Below, one piece after another: positions 7,823 to 16,889 of a stretch of DNA of 40,659 nt. The DNA is from CAZSWS01 sp964610765. GTDB taxonomy: Bacteria; Bacteroidota; Bacteroidia; Bacteroidales; Tannerellaceae. The notes below the pieces were generated by a model. That model did not search any database, was not told the origin of the DNA, and was given only the letters and a program-made list of their open reading frames with translations. The stretch covers positions 1-40,659 of the forward strand of contig CAZSWS010000015.1 in assembly GCA_964610765.1 (NCBI GenBank), in the 5' to 3' direction. Made by a program: the position numbers and the translations under genes. Every line of letters starts with the position of its first letter. Within the stretch, counting starts at the first letter, position 1.

Positions 7823-9108
7823 GGTTGTTCTTGATTAAATGATGAGACATACAGCGTATCTGTAGATTGCAGACTCAGGCTGTCAATTAGTTGTATATAT
7901 TGATTTTTTATTCCCATAAAGCTATCTTTCAATTCCGGTTTAACAGGATGGGATGGAGGAGCCTCCATGGTCAATGGGTTAATAGGAGTACCATTTTTAT
8001 AAACCCTGAAGTCTAAGTGCGGACCTGTAGACAACCCGGTTGATCCTACATAGCCAATCACTTCTCCTTGTTTTACACGGCTTCCTTGTTGAATGCCTTT
8101 GGCAAACTTGCTTAAGTGCATATAGGTTGTTTGATAGACTGAATTGTGTTGTATCTTCAGGTAGTTACCGGCTCCACCTCCCTGATAACCTTTGAAAACG
8201 ACAGTGCCGTCGCCAATAGTCTTGACAGGAGTCCCTACCGGAGCGGCATAGTCTACCCCATGATGCGCACGATACCTTTTTAGTACGGGGTGAAAACGCG
8301 CATTGCTAAAGCGTGAAGTGATACGGAAAAAATCCATAGGTGCTTTAAGGAAAGCCTTGCGCAAACTGTTTCCCTCTTCATCAAAAAACTCAGGTACGCT
8401 ATCCTGTTCAAAAGGAATCGCAATATATTTCTTGTCTATGTGTGTAAATGTAGCTGCCTCTATTGATTCAATTCCGATAGAAGTGGTGTCATCAATAAAT
8501 GATTCGTAGTAAATGACTTGGTATGAATCTCCTTCTTTTACATCAAAAAAATCAATTTGCCAGGCGTAAACATCTGACAGTTCAATGGCTAATTGTGTGT
8601 CTATCCCTTTTGATTGCATCTCTCTCCATAATGAACTATTTAAAGTTCCTTCCACAAACTTACGTCGGTTGTCAACCGGCTTGGAGTAGGCATAAGACTG
8701 AGGCTGTTTATTGCTTATATCAATCACAGCATAGTCTGTACGGCTATTGGCAAACGAAATATAACGAATGTCTCCAATCGAGTCTTGAGTGGTGAAGGTA
8801 TAGTAATGCATTCCTGCGCGCAGTTTTTTGGGGTCAAGCACTTTCGCCAAGACCTGACTGTATGTCTCACTCGTTTGGGCATCGAACCCTAATCCTGAAA
8901 AAATGCCGGACATGTGGTCGCCTTGTTTTATCGGATGTTCAGTTACATCTAAAGAGTCAATGCATACACCACAAAAATACACATGTTCAAGTGTGTCTAT
9001 AGGGGTGCTTTCTTTATCCTCTTGCGCACTTTTACGTTGTTGGCATGAGAATAATGAAAAACCTAAAGTAAAAAGAAGTAGCAATAGGTGTATAAATCGT
9101 TGTTTCAT
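7819..9108 (-). CDS. M23 (LytM-type) peptidase-domain lipoprotein
   Basis: A 429-residue lipoprotein: signal peptide with lipobox LFSC (Cys22), a low-complexity linker, a central domain, and a C-terminal M23 domain (about 270-390). The zinc motif H282-x3-D286 (HHGVD) is present, and TTYMHLSK supplies the usual catalytic histidine. The last motif, normally GPHLHF, reads GPHLDF: His364 is kept but the usual zinc-ligand histidine is Asp366. Asp can bind zinc, so the enzyme may be active, altered, or a binding-only activator like EnvC. M23 enzymes cut peptide cross-links in peptidoglycan. The gene lies 53 bp after yitT and overlaps the YccF gene by 4 bases. Confidence 0.9.
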   Translation of the reverse strand: MKQRFIHLLLLLFTLGFSLFSCQQRKSAQEDKESTPIDTLEHVYFCGVCIDSLDVTEHPIKQGDHMSGIFSGLGFDAQTSETYSQVLAKVLDPKKLRAGMHYYTFTTQDSIGDIRYISFANSRTDYAVIDISNKQPQSYAYSKPVDNRRKFVEGTLNSSLWREMQSKGIDTQLAIELSDVYAWQIDFFDVKEGDSYQVIYYESFIDDTTSIGIESIEAATFTHIDKKYIAIPFEQDSVPEFFDEEGNSLRKAFLKAPMDFFRITSRFSNARFHPVLKRYRAHHGVDYAAPVGTPVKTIGDGTVVFKGYQGGGAGNYLKIQHNSVYQTTYMHLSKFAKGIQQGSRVKQGEVIGYVGSTGLSTGPHLDFRVYKNGTPINPLTMEAPPSHPVKPELKDSFMGIKNQYIQLIDSLSLQSTDTLYVSSFNQEQP

Positions 9109-9161
9109 CCTAGTTTTCTTTATTCTGAATTAGCAGTGAGGTTGTGTAGGTAGATGAAAAG

Positions 9162-10031
9162 CTAAGTTTTTATCTGATCAAATCCTTCACCATAGACTCC
9201 CCTGACATTGCTTTGTGAAACAAAGGCATTGGGGTCAATGGACTTTATTAATCTAAAGATCGTAACAGCTTCAGTTTTCTTAGCCAATAACACGATTACT
9301 TTCGTTTCTTCGCCGGAGTATCCCCCTTCTCCATTCAAAAATGTACATCCTCGACCCAGGTCTTCCATAATTCGTTCAGCTATTTCTTTTGTTTTAGGAG
9401 AAAAGATGAAAAACTGAACCGACTGTCGGTTTGCATTGACAATGATGTCAAGCATGTAGTTATTGACAGCCATTTCGACAAAACCAAAAACGATTTTTTC
9501 TGGATCGTGGAAAATGAGATAGGATGAGCTGATAATCAAAAAGTCACAAAAGAGAATGGCTCTTCCAATAGAGATATCCTTGTATTTATTGATTATCATA
9601 CCAATAATATCTACCCCCCCGGTACTACCGTTTCCGGAAAATATAATTCCCATGCCGACCCCGCAGATAAATCCTCCGAGGATGATAGACATAAAGGGTT
9701 GTCCTTGTATGATGGTAACCCCTTCTAAAAGCCATTCAAACAGATAGAAAGATAAAGAAAGGGCTATCACACCATAGATGGTGTTCACTAAGAACTTCAT
9801 TCCAAGAACCTTGTAGGCTATGGTGAGCAGAATGATGTTGATGACTAAATAACTGATGGATACGGGGATGCCAAATGCAAAAAATATAAGTGAGCATATC
9901 CCGGTCAGTCCACCCGGAACGACTTCAATAGAAAGAATAAAGGCGTTAAAACCAAATCCAAAGAGAAGTGTTCCTAGCGTAATCATAAAATAATCACGCA
10001 GAGGAGTGTATATTTTAGAAAAATACTTCAT
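9162..10031 (-). CDS. YitT-family membrane protein with C-terminal DUF2179 domain
   Basis: A 289-residue protein with about five to six transmembrane helices in its first 200 residues (GTLLFGFGFNAF and VPGGLTGICSL are typical of the family) and a cytoplasmic C-terminal domain of about 80 residues (GCTFLNGEGGYSGEE; DPNAFVSQSNVRGVYGEGF), which matches DUF2179. YitT proteins are widespread and their function is unknown; a transport role is often suggested. The gene begins 23 bp after leuS on the same strand and probably shares its transcript. Confidence 0.9.
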   Translation of the reverse strand: MKYFSKIYTPLRDYFMITLGTLLFGFGFNAFILSIEVVPGGLTGICSLIFFAFGIPVSISYLVINIILLTIAYKVLGMKFLVNTIYGVIALSLSFYLFEWLLEGVTIIQGQPFMSIILGGFICGVGMGIIFSGNGSTGGVDIIGMIINKYKDISIGRAILFCDFLIISSSYLIFHDPEKIVFGFVEMAVNNYMLDIIVNANRQSVQFFIFSPKTKEIAERIMEDLGRGCTFLNGEGGYSGEETKVIVLLAKKTEAVTIFRLIKSIDPNAFVSQSNVRGVYGEGFDQIKT

Positions 10032-10054
10032 ATAGGTTCTCTAAAAGTAACTGT

Positions 10055-12901
10055 TTATAATACGATATTGATGATTCTTCCCGGTACAACAATCACTTTT
10101 TTAGGTGCTTTGCCATCTAACCACTTAGTAGAACCTTCATGTGCTAATGCAGCTTTTTCTATGTCACTTTTTTGCATATCAGCCGGAAGTTCCATGTTGA
10201 AACGTACTTTTCCATTGAATGAAACCGGATAAACGATAGAGTCTTCTTTTAGGAACTCTTCGTTATATGTCGGCCAGTTTTGGTTGAAGATTGTTTCTGT
10301 ATGACCTGATTTCTCCCAGACCTCTTCCGTAATGTGAGGGGCAAATGGAGATAATAAAATAGTCAGTTGCTCCAAAATCTCGCGCTTATCGCATTTCAAG
10401 CTTAATAAGTCGTTGACACAAATCATAAAAGCACTGATGGACGTGTTAAATGAGAAATGCTCAATATCGTGTGAGAGCTTTTTGATTAATTTATGCAAAG
10501 CTTTCAGTTCGTCCTTGTTCGCTTTTTCGTCTGAAAGACGGAATGTGTCTGCATTATCAAAAAACAGTGACAAGTATTTTTTCAAGAAACGATGGACGCC
10601 ATCTATTCCGTTCGTGTCCCAAGGCTTGGCCTGCTCAAGCGGGCCTAAGAACATTTCATACATGCGTAATGTGTCAGCACCGTAGCGTTCGATTATTTGA
10701 TCGGGGTTTACGACGTTAAACATTGACTTAGACATTTTCTCAACAGCATATCCGCAAATGTATTTTCCATCTTCTAAGATGAACTCGGCTGTTTTATATG
10801 CCGGGTTCCAGTTGCGAAATGCCTCAATATCCATGATGTCATTCTCTACGATATTAACATCCACATGTATGGGGGTAACGTCGTATGCTTCTTTCAGGTT
10901 GTAAGAAACAAATGTATTTGTTCCTTTTAAGCGATACACAAAGTTGCTTCTGCCCTGAATCATCCCTTGATTAATCAGTTTCTTAAAAGGCTCTTCTTCA
11001 TAAGATACCCCTAAGTCATATAAAAACTTATTCCAGAATCTGCTGTATATCAAGTGTCCTGTGGCATGTTCTGTACCTCCTATATAGAGGTCTACATTTC
11101 TCCAGTACTTACCCGCTTTTTCAGAAACGAGTGCCTCGTCATTATGCGGATCCATATAGCGCAGATAGTAGGCTGAAGAACCGGCAAATCCGGGCATGGT
11201 ATTCAGTTCCAAGGGAAAAATGTTTTGATGATCAATCAGCGAGGTATTCACTACGACCCCTTTTTCTCTGTCCCATCCCCATTTGTCAGAGCGTCCTAAG
11301 GGTGGTTCGCCACTTTCAGTAGGTAAATATTTATCAACCTCCGGTAAGTGCAGAGGTAGTTTGTCTATAGGTAACGTTTGGGGAAGTCCATTCTCGTCAT
11401 AATAGATTGGGAACGGCTCGCCCCAGTATCGTTGACGACTGAAAATAGCATCACGTAAACGGTAATTTACTTTTATATGTCCAAGACCTGTTTCTTCTAC
11501 ATAGCTTTTAGCTTTCTCTATGGCTTGTTCAACGGTTAATCCGTTTAATACCAGCCCTCCTTCAATTTCTTTCCCTTTCATCGGAGAGTTGGTCATGATG
11601 CCTTCTTTGGCATCCAGACTTTCTTCAGATACGTCACAACCTTCAATCAAAGGAATGATGGGAAGGTTGAAATGTCTCGCAAATGCATAGTCTCTGCTAT
11701 CATGTGCAGGAACAGCCATAATAGCTCCTGTACCATATCCGGCTAGTACATAGTCACTAATCCAGATGGGTATTTCTTCGTGAGTAATCGGGTTGAGGGC
11801 GTATGAACCGGTGAAAACGCCGGATACACTGCGGTCAGTGATGCGTTCGCGTTCAGTTCTTTTTTTAGTATGATTGATATAGGCTTCGACAGCTTCTTGT
11901 TGCTCGGCGGTAGTTGCCATTTCAACCAATTCACTTTCAGGGGCAAGCACCATAAAGGTAACTCCAAATATTGTATCTGCGCGCGTGGTAAAGACAGTGA
12001 AGCTTTTCTTTTCTTCCGTTTTAGCAACGATTGAGAAAGTCATTTCAGCTCCTTCACTTCGTCCTATCCAATTGCGTTGAGTTTCTTTTAGTGAGTCTGT
12101 CCAGTCAATTGTTTCAAGACCGTCAAGTAAACGTTGAGAATAAGCCGAAACGCGAAGACACCATTGTTTCATCATGCGTTGCTCTACGGGAAAACCTCCA
12201 CGTTCAGAAAGACCGTCTATGACCTCATCGTTGGCTAAGACAGTGCCTAGCTGCGAACACCAGTTAACCATGGTTTTTCCCAAATAAGCCATTCGGTAAT
12301 TCATTAAGATTTCATTCTTTCCTTTGGCATTTTGGGCTTTCCATTCATCAGCCGTGAAGCTTAATTCTTCTGAACATGCAACATGAAGACCATTCGTTCC
12401 AGATGTTTCAAAGGCTTCTATGAGTTGACTGATAGGCAATGCTTTTTGCTGTTCATTGCAATAATAGCTGTGAAACATCTTCACAAATGCCCATTGTGTC
12501 CATTTGTAATAGGAGGGGTCGGATGTTCGTATTTCCCGACTCCAGTCGTATGAGAAGCCTATTTTTTCTAATTGTTCCCGGTAGCGATTAATGTTATTCT
12601 CTGTCGTTATTTCCGGATGTTGTCCGGTTTGTATGGCATATTGTTCAGCCGGCAGACCGTATGCGTCATAACCCATGGGGTGTAATACATTAAAACCATT
12701 CAGACGTTTATAGCGTGTATAAATATCAGAAGCAATATATCCTAGGGGGTGTCCCACATGTAGTCCGGCTCCGGAAGGGTAAGGAAACATGTCCAGCACA
12801 TAGTATTTAGGTTTAGTATCATCTTCTTTTACTTTGTAAATCTGATTCTTCTCCCAGCGCTGTTGCCACTTCTTCTCAATATCACTAAATAAGTAATCCA
12901 T
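10055..12901 (-). CDS. leuS: Leucyl-tRNA synthetase
   Basis: A 948-residue class I aminoacyl-tRNA synthetase that charges tRNA-Leu. The ATP-binding HIGH motif appears as HVGH (residues 48-51, in GLHVGHPLGY), and the KMSKS motif is at 722-726. The middle holds the CP1 editing domain with TTRADTIFG and YGTGAIMAVPAHDSRD, the hydrolytic pocket that clears mischarged tRNA. The C-terminal anticodon-binding and extra domains follow. It is longer than the E. coli enzyme, as usual in Bacteroidetes, with an insertion near residues 665-700 that splits the catalytic core. It is probably the first gene of a run with yitT, the M23 peptidase and the YccF gene. Confidence 0.98.
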   Translation of the reverse strand: MDYLFSDIEKKWQQRWEKNQIYKVKEDDTKPKYYVLDMFPYPSGAGLHVGHPLGYIASDIYTRYKRLNGFNVLHPMGYDAYGLPAEQYAIQTGQHPEITTENNINRYREQLEKIGFSYDWSREIRTSDPSYYKWTQWAFVKMFHSYYCNEQQKALPISQLIEAFETSGTNGLHVACSEELSFTADEWKAQNAKGKNEILMNYRMAYLGKTMVNWCSQLGTVLANDEVIDGLSERGGFPVEQRMMKQWCLRVSAYSQRLLDGLETIDWTDSLKETQRNWIGRSEGAEMTFSIVAKTEEKKSFTVFTTRADTIFGVTFMVLAPESELVEMATTAEQQEAVEAYINHTKKRTERERITDRSVSGVFTGSYALNPITHEEIPIWISDYVLAGYGTGAIMAVPAHDSRDYAFARHFNLPIIPLIEGCDVSEESLDAKEGIMTNSPMKGKEIEGGLVLNGLTVEQAIEKAKSYVEETGLGHIKVNYRLRDAIFSRQRYWGEPFPIYYDENGLPQTLPIDKLPLHLPEVDKYLPTESGEPPLGRSDKWGWDREKGVVVNTSLIDHQNIFPLELNTMPGFAGSSAYYLRYMDPHNDEALVSEKAGKYWRNVDLYIGGTEHATGHLIYSRFWNKFLYDLGVSYEEEPFKKLINQGMIQGRSNFVYRLKGTNTFVSYNLKEAYDVTPIHVDVNIVENDIMDIEAFRNWNPAYKTAEFILEDGKYICGYAVEKMSKSMFNVVNPDQIIERYGADTLRMYEMFLGPLEQAKPWDTNGIDGVHRFLKKYLSLFFDNADTFRLSDEKANKDELKALHKLIKKLSHDIEHFSFNTSISAFMICVNDLLSLKCDKREILEQLTILLSPFAPHITEEVWEKSGHTETIFNQNWPTYNEEFLKEDSIVYPVSFNGKVRFNMELPADMQKSDIEKAALAHEGSTKWLDGKAPKKVIVVPGRIINIVL

Positions 12902-12996
12902 AATTACACGTTGATTTTTAATATGGGTTAAAACACCATCAAGATTATTAATAAAAGGGGGAAAGACTCTTTTTCCACCTTCTTTTTTTACTTATG

Positions 12997-13004
12997 CAAA
13001 GGTA
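12997..13004 (-). promoter_or_regulatory. leuS -7 promoter element
   Basis: Minus-strand TACCTTTG is an exact TAnnTTTG match, 96 bp upstream of the leuS start. No TTTG partner is seen about 20 bp further upstream. The leader of about 90 nt shows no clear T-box or leader peptide. Confidence 0.45.
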
Positions 13005-13119
13005 ATAAAAAAGATTATCCCCTTTTTATAATCTATCCGCCTTTTTATCAAGTCAAAAGGGGCTGTTGGAATCCTATATTCTATACGGTCTTTTATTAAA
13101 ATGGCTAGCGAGATTTAGT

Positions 13120-13207
13120 CTTTCAACGAATGTTAGAAGAGCTTTTGACGTTCGTCGAAAGAGCTTCTTACAAGGCTTGTAAGCTCTTTCAACCCGGGTT
13201 GAAAGAT
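13120..13207. repeat. Array of four 22-bp palindromic units (array 1)
   Basis: Four consecutive units at 13120-13141, 13142-13163, 13164-13185 and 13186-13207, each exactly 22 bp. The core of the last is the perfect palindrome CTTTCAACCCGGGTTGAAAG. The second core is CTTTTGACGTTCGTCGAAAG and the third contains CTTACAAGGCTTGTAAG. The first, CTTTCAACGAATGTTAGAAG, is imperfect. The units share only their CTT starts and A/G-rich ends. Centre sequences differ while the dyads mostly persist. There are no spacers, so this is not CRISPR. Confidence 0.85.
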
Positions 13208-13379
13208 TACTTCTCTTTACCCTTATGGCTAGAAGTAGGTAGTGAAAACTCCAAAGAATACCTAAGAGAAGGTATTGTGGCCTGATGGTTATCTCTCTAC
13301 TTTTGTATCAGAAGAATTAGAAACTATTAGTCTGAATGTTTGATTATAGAAACTCTAAACTTTTTGATCAAACATGAGT

Positions 13380-13446
13380 AAAAGGATTTTATTGGTTTAT
13401 CCTTTTAGAAAAACGACCCCCTTGCGAAAGGCGGTCGTTTTTTTAT
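13380..13446 (-). terminator. Tandem terminator hairpins ending the SusCD-containing operon
   Basis: Next to the SGNH stop codon, minus-strand arms built on AAAAACGACC and GGTCGTTTTT form a strong stem with a T tract (13407-13446). A second hairpin, AAAAGGAT (13380-13387) with ATCCTTTT (13399-13406), follows directly. Both could also work on the plus strand. Confidence 0.8.
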
Positions 13447-13449
13447 TAT

Positions 13450-14532
13450 TTAGTTGTGTAAATAAGGTTTGATAATCGGGTAGAGGTATTCGGCATAGCG
13501 TATAAAGCCCAAATCGGTGAAATGTGTGCCATCTACCGTACCTTCTCCATCTGCACCAATCATGCCTTCGGCGGGAATGAGGCGAATGTTTTCGTCCCCT
13601 TGTCCCATCAGTTTGGCAAACACTTTATGAAGTGCTTTGTTCTTATTCGTTAAGGTTTGTGCTAAGTTTTTGTCAAAGTGGGAGTGGGGGTAAATAGGAT
13701 TTTCCATGAAAAGTAAAGGCGTGTTCGGTTGTTTTTTGCGAATGATAGTGTAAAACTTTTCCAACTTTTCTTCTATCTGCTGTACGCTTACATTGGGCAT
13801 GAAATCAAGTATGATAAGAGCAGCTTCTTTATTAGCAATCGTTTCAGCTATTTCATAATCAAGCTGACCGTTTCCACTGAATCCAAGATTGATAAATTCA
13901 GTATGTAGCCATCTTACTAAAATATTGGTATGTGCCATTCCGGGGCGAGTAGCACATCCCCCTTGCAGTATGCTTGTTCCGTAGCAGATAACCGTTTTGT
14001 CTGTCTGTGGGGTGCTTTCTTTAGGAGGAAGGAGCGTAGTGTTTGCATCTATTCCGATTTGGAAAGAGGTAACCCCGTCATAGAGTGGGAGGAATAATAA
14101 AAACTCTTTTTCGCCTTCTCGCATATTTTCAATAATGATTGCTTCATTATCTTTCGCATCAAGCTTCGGTCGTGCTGAATTAACGAATACCCATTCATGG
14201 TCTTCCAGACAATATAAGTCAAATCCTTTAATTCCGGTAGCTGTCATATGGTTCATCATACTATTATTGAGTAAGCTCCATTTCAACCCGACGGATGTGC
14301 TTGCTGAGGCAAATCGAACATATAATCCGGCGGTGTTTTTACCTAAGTTCCATACAGCCGGACGTGTAATAGATTTTAAATCAGCCGGCAGTCTTTCATA
14401 CCTTGTTTCTGTTTGTTCAGATATCTTACCGTACAACGGTAAGGAGGATGCATCATGATAGACCAACTGAGCATTTAGAACGATGTTAGTGGTGAATAAA
14501 ATGAGAACTGTAAGCAAAGTGGATTTTAGCAT
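13450..14532 (-). CDS. Secreted SGNH/GDSL-family esterase with N-terminal accessory domain
   Basis: About 360 residues with a signal peptide (hydrophobic stretch, cleavage near LNA-QL). An N-terminal beta-rich domain (about 25-165) is of the type often paired with SGNH hydrolases. It is followed by the hydrolase: ICYGTSILQGG supplies the catalytic serine (GTS instead of GDS), NLGFSGNG the glycine block, and DGTHFTDLG the C-terminal Asp-His pair. Members deacetylate or cut esters from carbohydrates. The start was placed at the ATG at 14532; a TTG three codons upstream is also open. It is the last gene of the locus, 114 bp after the PIG-L gene. A role in removing an ester group from the imported glycan is inferred. 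Confidence 0.85.
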   Translation of the reverse strand: MLKSTLLTVLILFTTNIVLNAQLVYHDASSLPLYGKISEQTETRYERLPADLKSITRPAVWNLGKNTAGLYVRFASASTSVGLKWSLLNNSMMNHMTATGIKGFDLYCLEDHEWVFVNSARPKLDAKDNEAIIIENMREGEKEFLLFLPLYDGVTSFQIGIDANTTLLPPKESTPQTDKTVICYGTSILQGGCATRPGMAHTNILVRWLHTEFINLGFSGNGQLDYEIAETIANKEAALIILDFMPNVSVQQIEEKLEKFYTIIRKKQPNTPLLFMENPIYPHSHFDKNLAQTLTNKNKALHKVFAKLMGQGDENIRLIPAEGMIGADGEGTVDGTHFTDLGFIRYAEYLYPIIKPYLHN

Positions 14533-14646
14533 GTTTGTCAAAATTAAGGGTTACTATCTTGTTCAAGCAAATAAACTGCTGATTGTTTCATCAAAAATAG
14601 TAGCTTTTCAGCAACCGCAAGAATATTTCCCGTAAAATCTATTGGT

Positions 14647-15525
14647 TTAGGGTTGATTAGCACCAAATACCGGGAAAAGTGTTTTTAGTTCCTCATCAGT
14701 AACCTTGCGTCCAAATGGACAATATTCAAACCTTTCTACGGTGCGAATAGTCCGAATATACTTTTTGCCATACCATTTCTTAATGGCCTCTTTATCTTGC
14801 TTAATCACCTGATTGCGTTTGGTTATATAATTGGTCAGATAGGTTGTTTTTCCTGCCTTATCCTGAGGGATTTCTTCTTTGATTTTATCAATCCAAGGTA
14901 GCCACTCAAAAAATTGCGAGTTATGGGCAGAGAGCATTTGCACTTTTCTTTCTAAAACGGGAGCTATATCCACAACTATTTCTGTGTTTTCTTTGTATGG
15001 ATTATGTAGCCTGCCCAACATATATAAGAACAAGGGGTTGTCTCTTAAATAGGGGGTAGAAGGAACTGCCAGAGGAACGGTCACTAAAAATGCCGCATCT
15101 TGCACGATGGTTGATGTATTTCGGTGATCCGGATGATAATCATAGGGTGGGTGAGTGATGACAATATCTGCTTTCCACTCTCTAATAAGTTTAATGACTT
15201 GATCTCTGGATTCTAAATTAGCCACTAGTTCTCCATCGTTATAGTCTAGTACTTCGTATGCTAGATTGAACTGATCTCTCACTTGCTGTACCTCTTTGCC
15301 TCTCACTTCTTCAATCTGTTTTGAGGTAAGTATGTGGTGCCCTTTATTTCCGTTGGTTAATGAAACAAACTTAACGGCATGTCCTTGTTCAAGCAGCTTG
15401 ATAGTGCTCCCTCCTGCAATAATTTCGCAGTCGTCCGGATGTGCACCTATGATAATGATGCGTGATTGTGCTTGCAGCATGATACTAAAGAATAGGAGTG
15501 ATACAATAAGGATGTTTTTCTTCAT
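14647..15525 (-). CDS. Exported PIG-L family (LmbE-like) N-deacetylase
   Basis: A 292-residue protein with a signal peptide (MKKNILIVSLLFF, cleavage near LQA-QS). The zinc site of the family is complete: IIGAHPDD (His29, Asp31, Asp32) and HPPYDYHPDHRNTS (HPDH). PIG-L/LmbE enzymes remove the N-acetyl group from GlcNAc in GlcNAc-phosphatidylinositol, GlcNAc-inositol (mycothiol and bacillithiol pathways) and similar conjugates. An exported copy next to a GlcNAc phosphodiesterase homologue and a SusCD pair suggests a catabolic target, which is inference. It lies 88 bp after the NAGPA-like gene, with a perfect hairpin in the gap, so it may be expressed at a lower level. Confidence 0.92.
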   Translation of the reverse strand: MKKNILIVSLLFFSIMLQAQSRIIIIGAHPDDCEIIAGGSTIKLLEQGHAVKFVSLTNGNKGHHILTSKQIEEVRGKEVQQVRDQFNLAYEVLDYNDGELVANLESRDQVIKLIREWKADIVITHPPYDYHPDHRNTSTIVQDAAFLVTVPLAVPSTPYLRDNPLFLYMLGRLHNPYKENTEIVVDIAPVLERKVQMLSAHNSQFFEWLPWIDKIKEEIPQDKAGKTTYLTNYITKRNQVIKQDKEAIKKWYGKKYIRTIRTVERFEYCPFGRKVTDEELKTLFPVFGANQP

Positions 15526-15548
15526 GTTTCTGTGTTTTTATAGAGAAT

Positions 15549-15582
15549 AAAAGGTGAAATACAATGATTGATTTCACCTTTT
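15549..15582 (-). terminator. Hairpin between NAGPA-like and PIG-L genes: terminator or attenuator
   Basis: Arms AAAAGGTGAAAT (15549-15560) and ATTTCACCTTTT (15571-15582) are perfectly complementary over 12 bp with a 10-nt loop. A T-rich tail follows on both strands. It sits inside the operon and could lower expression of the last two genes or stabilise the 3' end of the upstream mRNA. Confidence 0.6.
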
Positions 15583-15613
15583 ATTTTAGTTAATAAACAA
15601 TTCACTTGGACAC

Positions 15614-16870
15614 TTATCTTTCAACAATACTAATTACATTCGCAACCGCTCTTTCTTGTCCGTCCGTGAGAACGTTGACCGGTTTATTGTCGTTGTAGTT
15701 GTTGATAATCAAACAAGATGAACCCCCTCCGTCCATATTGACGGCGTTGGATATTTTGAAATAAGCAAAAATATCTGCAAACTCGCTGGTCGTAACGCCT
15801 ACTGATGCTTCACTTCTACCTTCAACTACTATCAGTGCCATTCTCGTTTTATCGTTTGAATAGCCAATACCACTGCGTGGTTCTTTATTTGTTTCAATGG
15901 CGTTGTTAGCATCTGTTTCTTGGTTCAAGGATTTTAAAATGATTGGCTTTTGTGCACCTATACAGTTAATGGGCACTTCTTGTGCTTCCGGATCAATGTC
16001 GTAGCTCGGTTTGATTTTTATCGTAACCACATCACCTAATTTCGTTCCTCCCCATACAGTCGAGGCTGGATCACCATGCCCGGAAATGACGATTTTTCCT
16101 TTACTGATAGGTTTATTCCCGGCGAAAGGATGACGTTCTACAACAGTACATCTCACTTCTTCAAAAGAAGAAAGTTCTTCCCAGGCTACCCCGATAGGTT
16201 CCAATATAAACTCGTTTCCATAAGCATTTGTTCCGGTAGTTTCTGCATAATGAGAATCGAACAGGATTAACTGATTGCCACCTCTACGAGTATTAATAGC
16301 TGTAATAGGAATCACTCGGTCGTCAGCTAATGTGAGTGACATGTCGTATTTGACCTTGTTTAAGAAGGGCTTGAAATCTGCTCCCATACCAAATATGGTG
16401 TTCCAGGTTTGAGGGTTGGGTGTTTTGACAATTTCACCATTCTTTACAACCGTACCTATAGACATCTTTGTTTCGAATACGAAAAAGTCACCATTAATGG
16501 TCGCTAAAATGTTTTTCCCTTTTTGTGTTTGAGTAGCTATTATTTCAGAAGGCGTTTTCAGATCTTCCACTTGTGTGTCACTTGCAGTAAACACGTCTAT
16601 ACCTTTTGTTTCGGTAAAGTCAATCAATGCTGCATGAACAATGAGTGGATGTTCTTCTCCGGTAAGTTGCATTTTTGCATACCGAACGCCTTTTCCAATG
16701 TCTTTAACGTCTATTTTATCTACGGGATATTCAACGCCTGAAAGCAGAATTGTTTCCCTAAATTCTAAGCCTTTGTTTTCTATATCATGCTCAAACTTAT
16801 ATTCACTTGAGCATGAAGCAAGCAGTAGGCTAAAGATTAATAATAGATTTAATAATATATTTTTATTCAT
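15614..16870 (-). CDS. Phosphodiester glycosidase (NAGPA/DUF2233 family) lipoprotein
   Basis: A 418-residue lipoprotein: signal peptide with lipobox LLASC (Cys20). The body matches the DUF2233/NAGPA family: ATINGDFF near residue 115, then PRSGIGYS and MALIVVEGR, then the hallmark NMDGGGSS near residue 380. The human member, the uncovering enzyme, removes GlcNAc from GlcNAc-1-phospho-6-mannose on lysosomal glycoproteins; bacterial members are thought to cleave sugar phosphodiesters. An additional N-terminal segment of about 90 residues (KFEHDIENKGLEF) is not clearly assigned. It is probably surface or periplasmic and is encoded just after the SusD and surface lipoprotein genes. This is the strongest substrate clue in the locus. 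Confidence 0.9.
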   Translation of the reverse strand: MNKNILLNLLLIFSLLLASCSSEYKFEHDIENKGLEFRETILLSGVEYPVDKIDVKDIGKGVRYAKMQLTGEEHPLIVHAALIDFTETKGIDVFTASDTQVEDLKTPSEIIATQTQKGKNILATINGDFFVFETKMSIGTVVKNGEIVKTPNPQTWNTIFGMGADFKPFLNKVKYDMSLTLADDRVIPITAINTRRGGNQLILFDSHYAETTGTNAYGNEFILEPIGVAWEELSSFEEVRCTVVERHPFAGNKPISKGKIVISGHGDPASTVWGGTKLGDVVTIKIKPSYDIDPEAQEVPINCIGAQKPIILKSLNQETDANNAIETNKEPRSGIGYSNDKTRMALIVVEGRSEASVGVTTSEFADIFAYFKISNAVNMDGGGSSCLIINNYNDNKPVNVLTDGQERAVANVISIVER

Positions 16871-16889
16871 GATTTTTTATATTATATAT

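Larger units (their letters stand above)
12902..13449. other. 548-bp intergenic region between leuS and the SGNH hydrolase gene
   Basis: I see no convincing reading frame here. The region holds the leuS -7 element, an array of four palindromic 22-bp units (13120-13207), and tandem terminator hairpins for the gene on its right. The stretches 13010-13115 and 13210-13375 show nothing further that I can name. Confidence 0.6.

Noticed and set aside
13120..13207. Possible CRISPR array
   Set aside because: Units are contiguous, internally palindromic and differ in sequence; there are no unique spacers and no cas genes.
14533..14541. TTG start for the SGNH hydrolase
   Set aside because: An ATG three codons downstream begins the same signal peptide and is the more usual codon.
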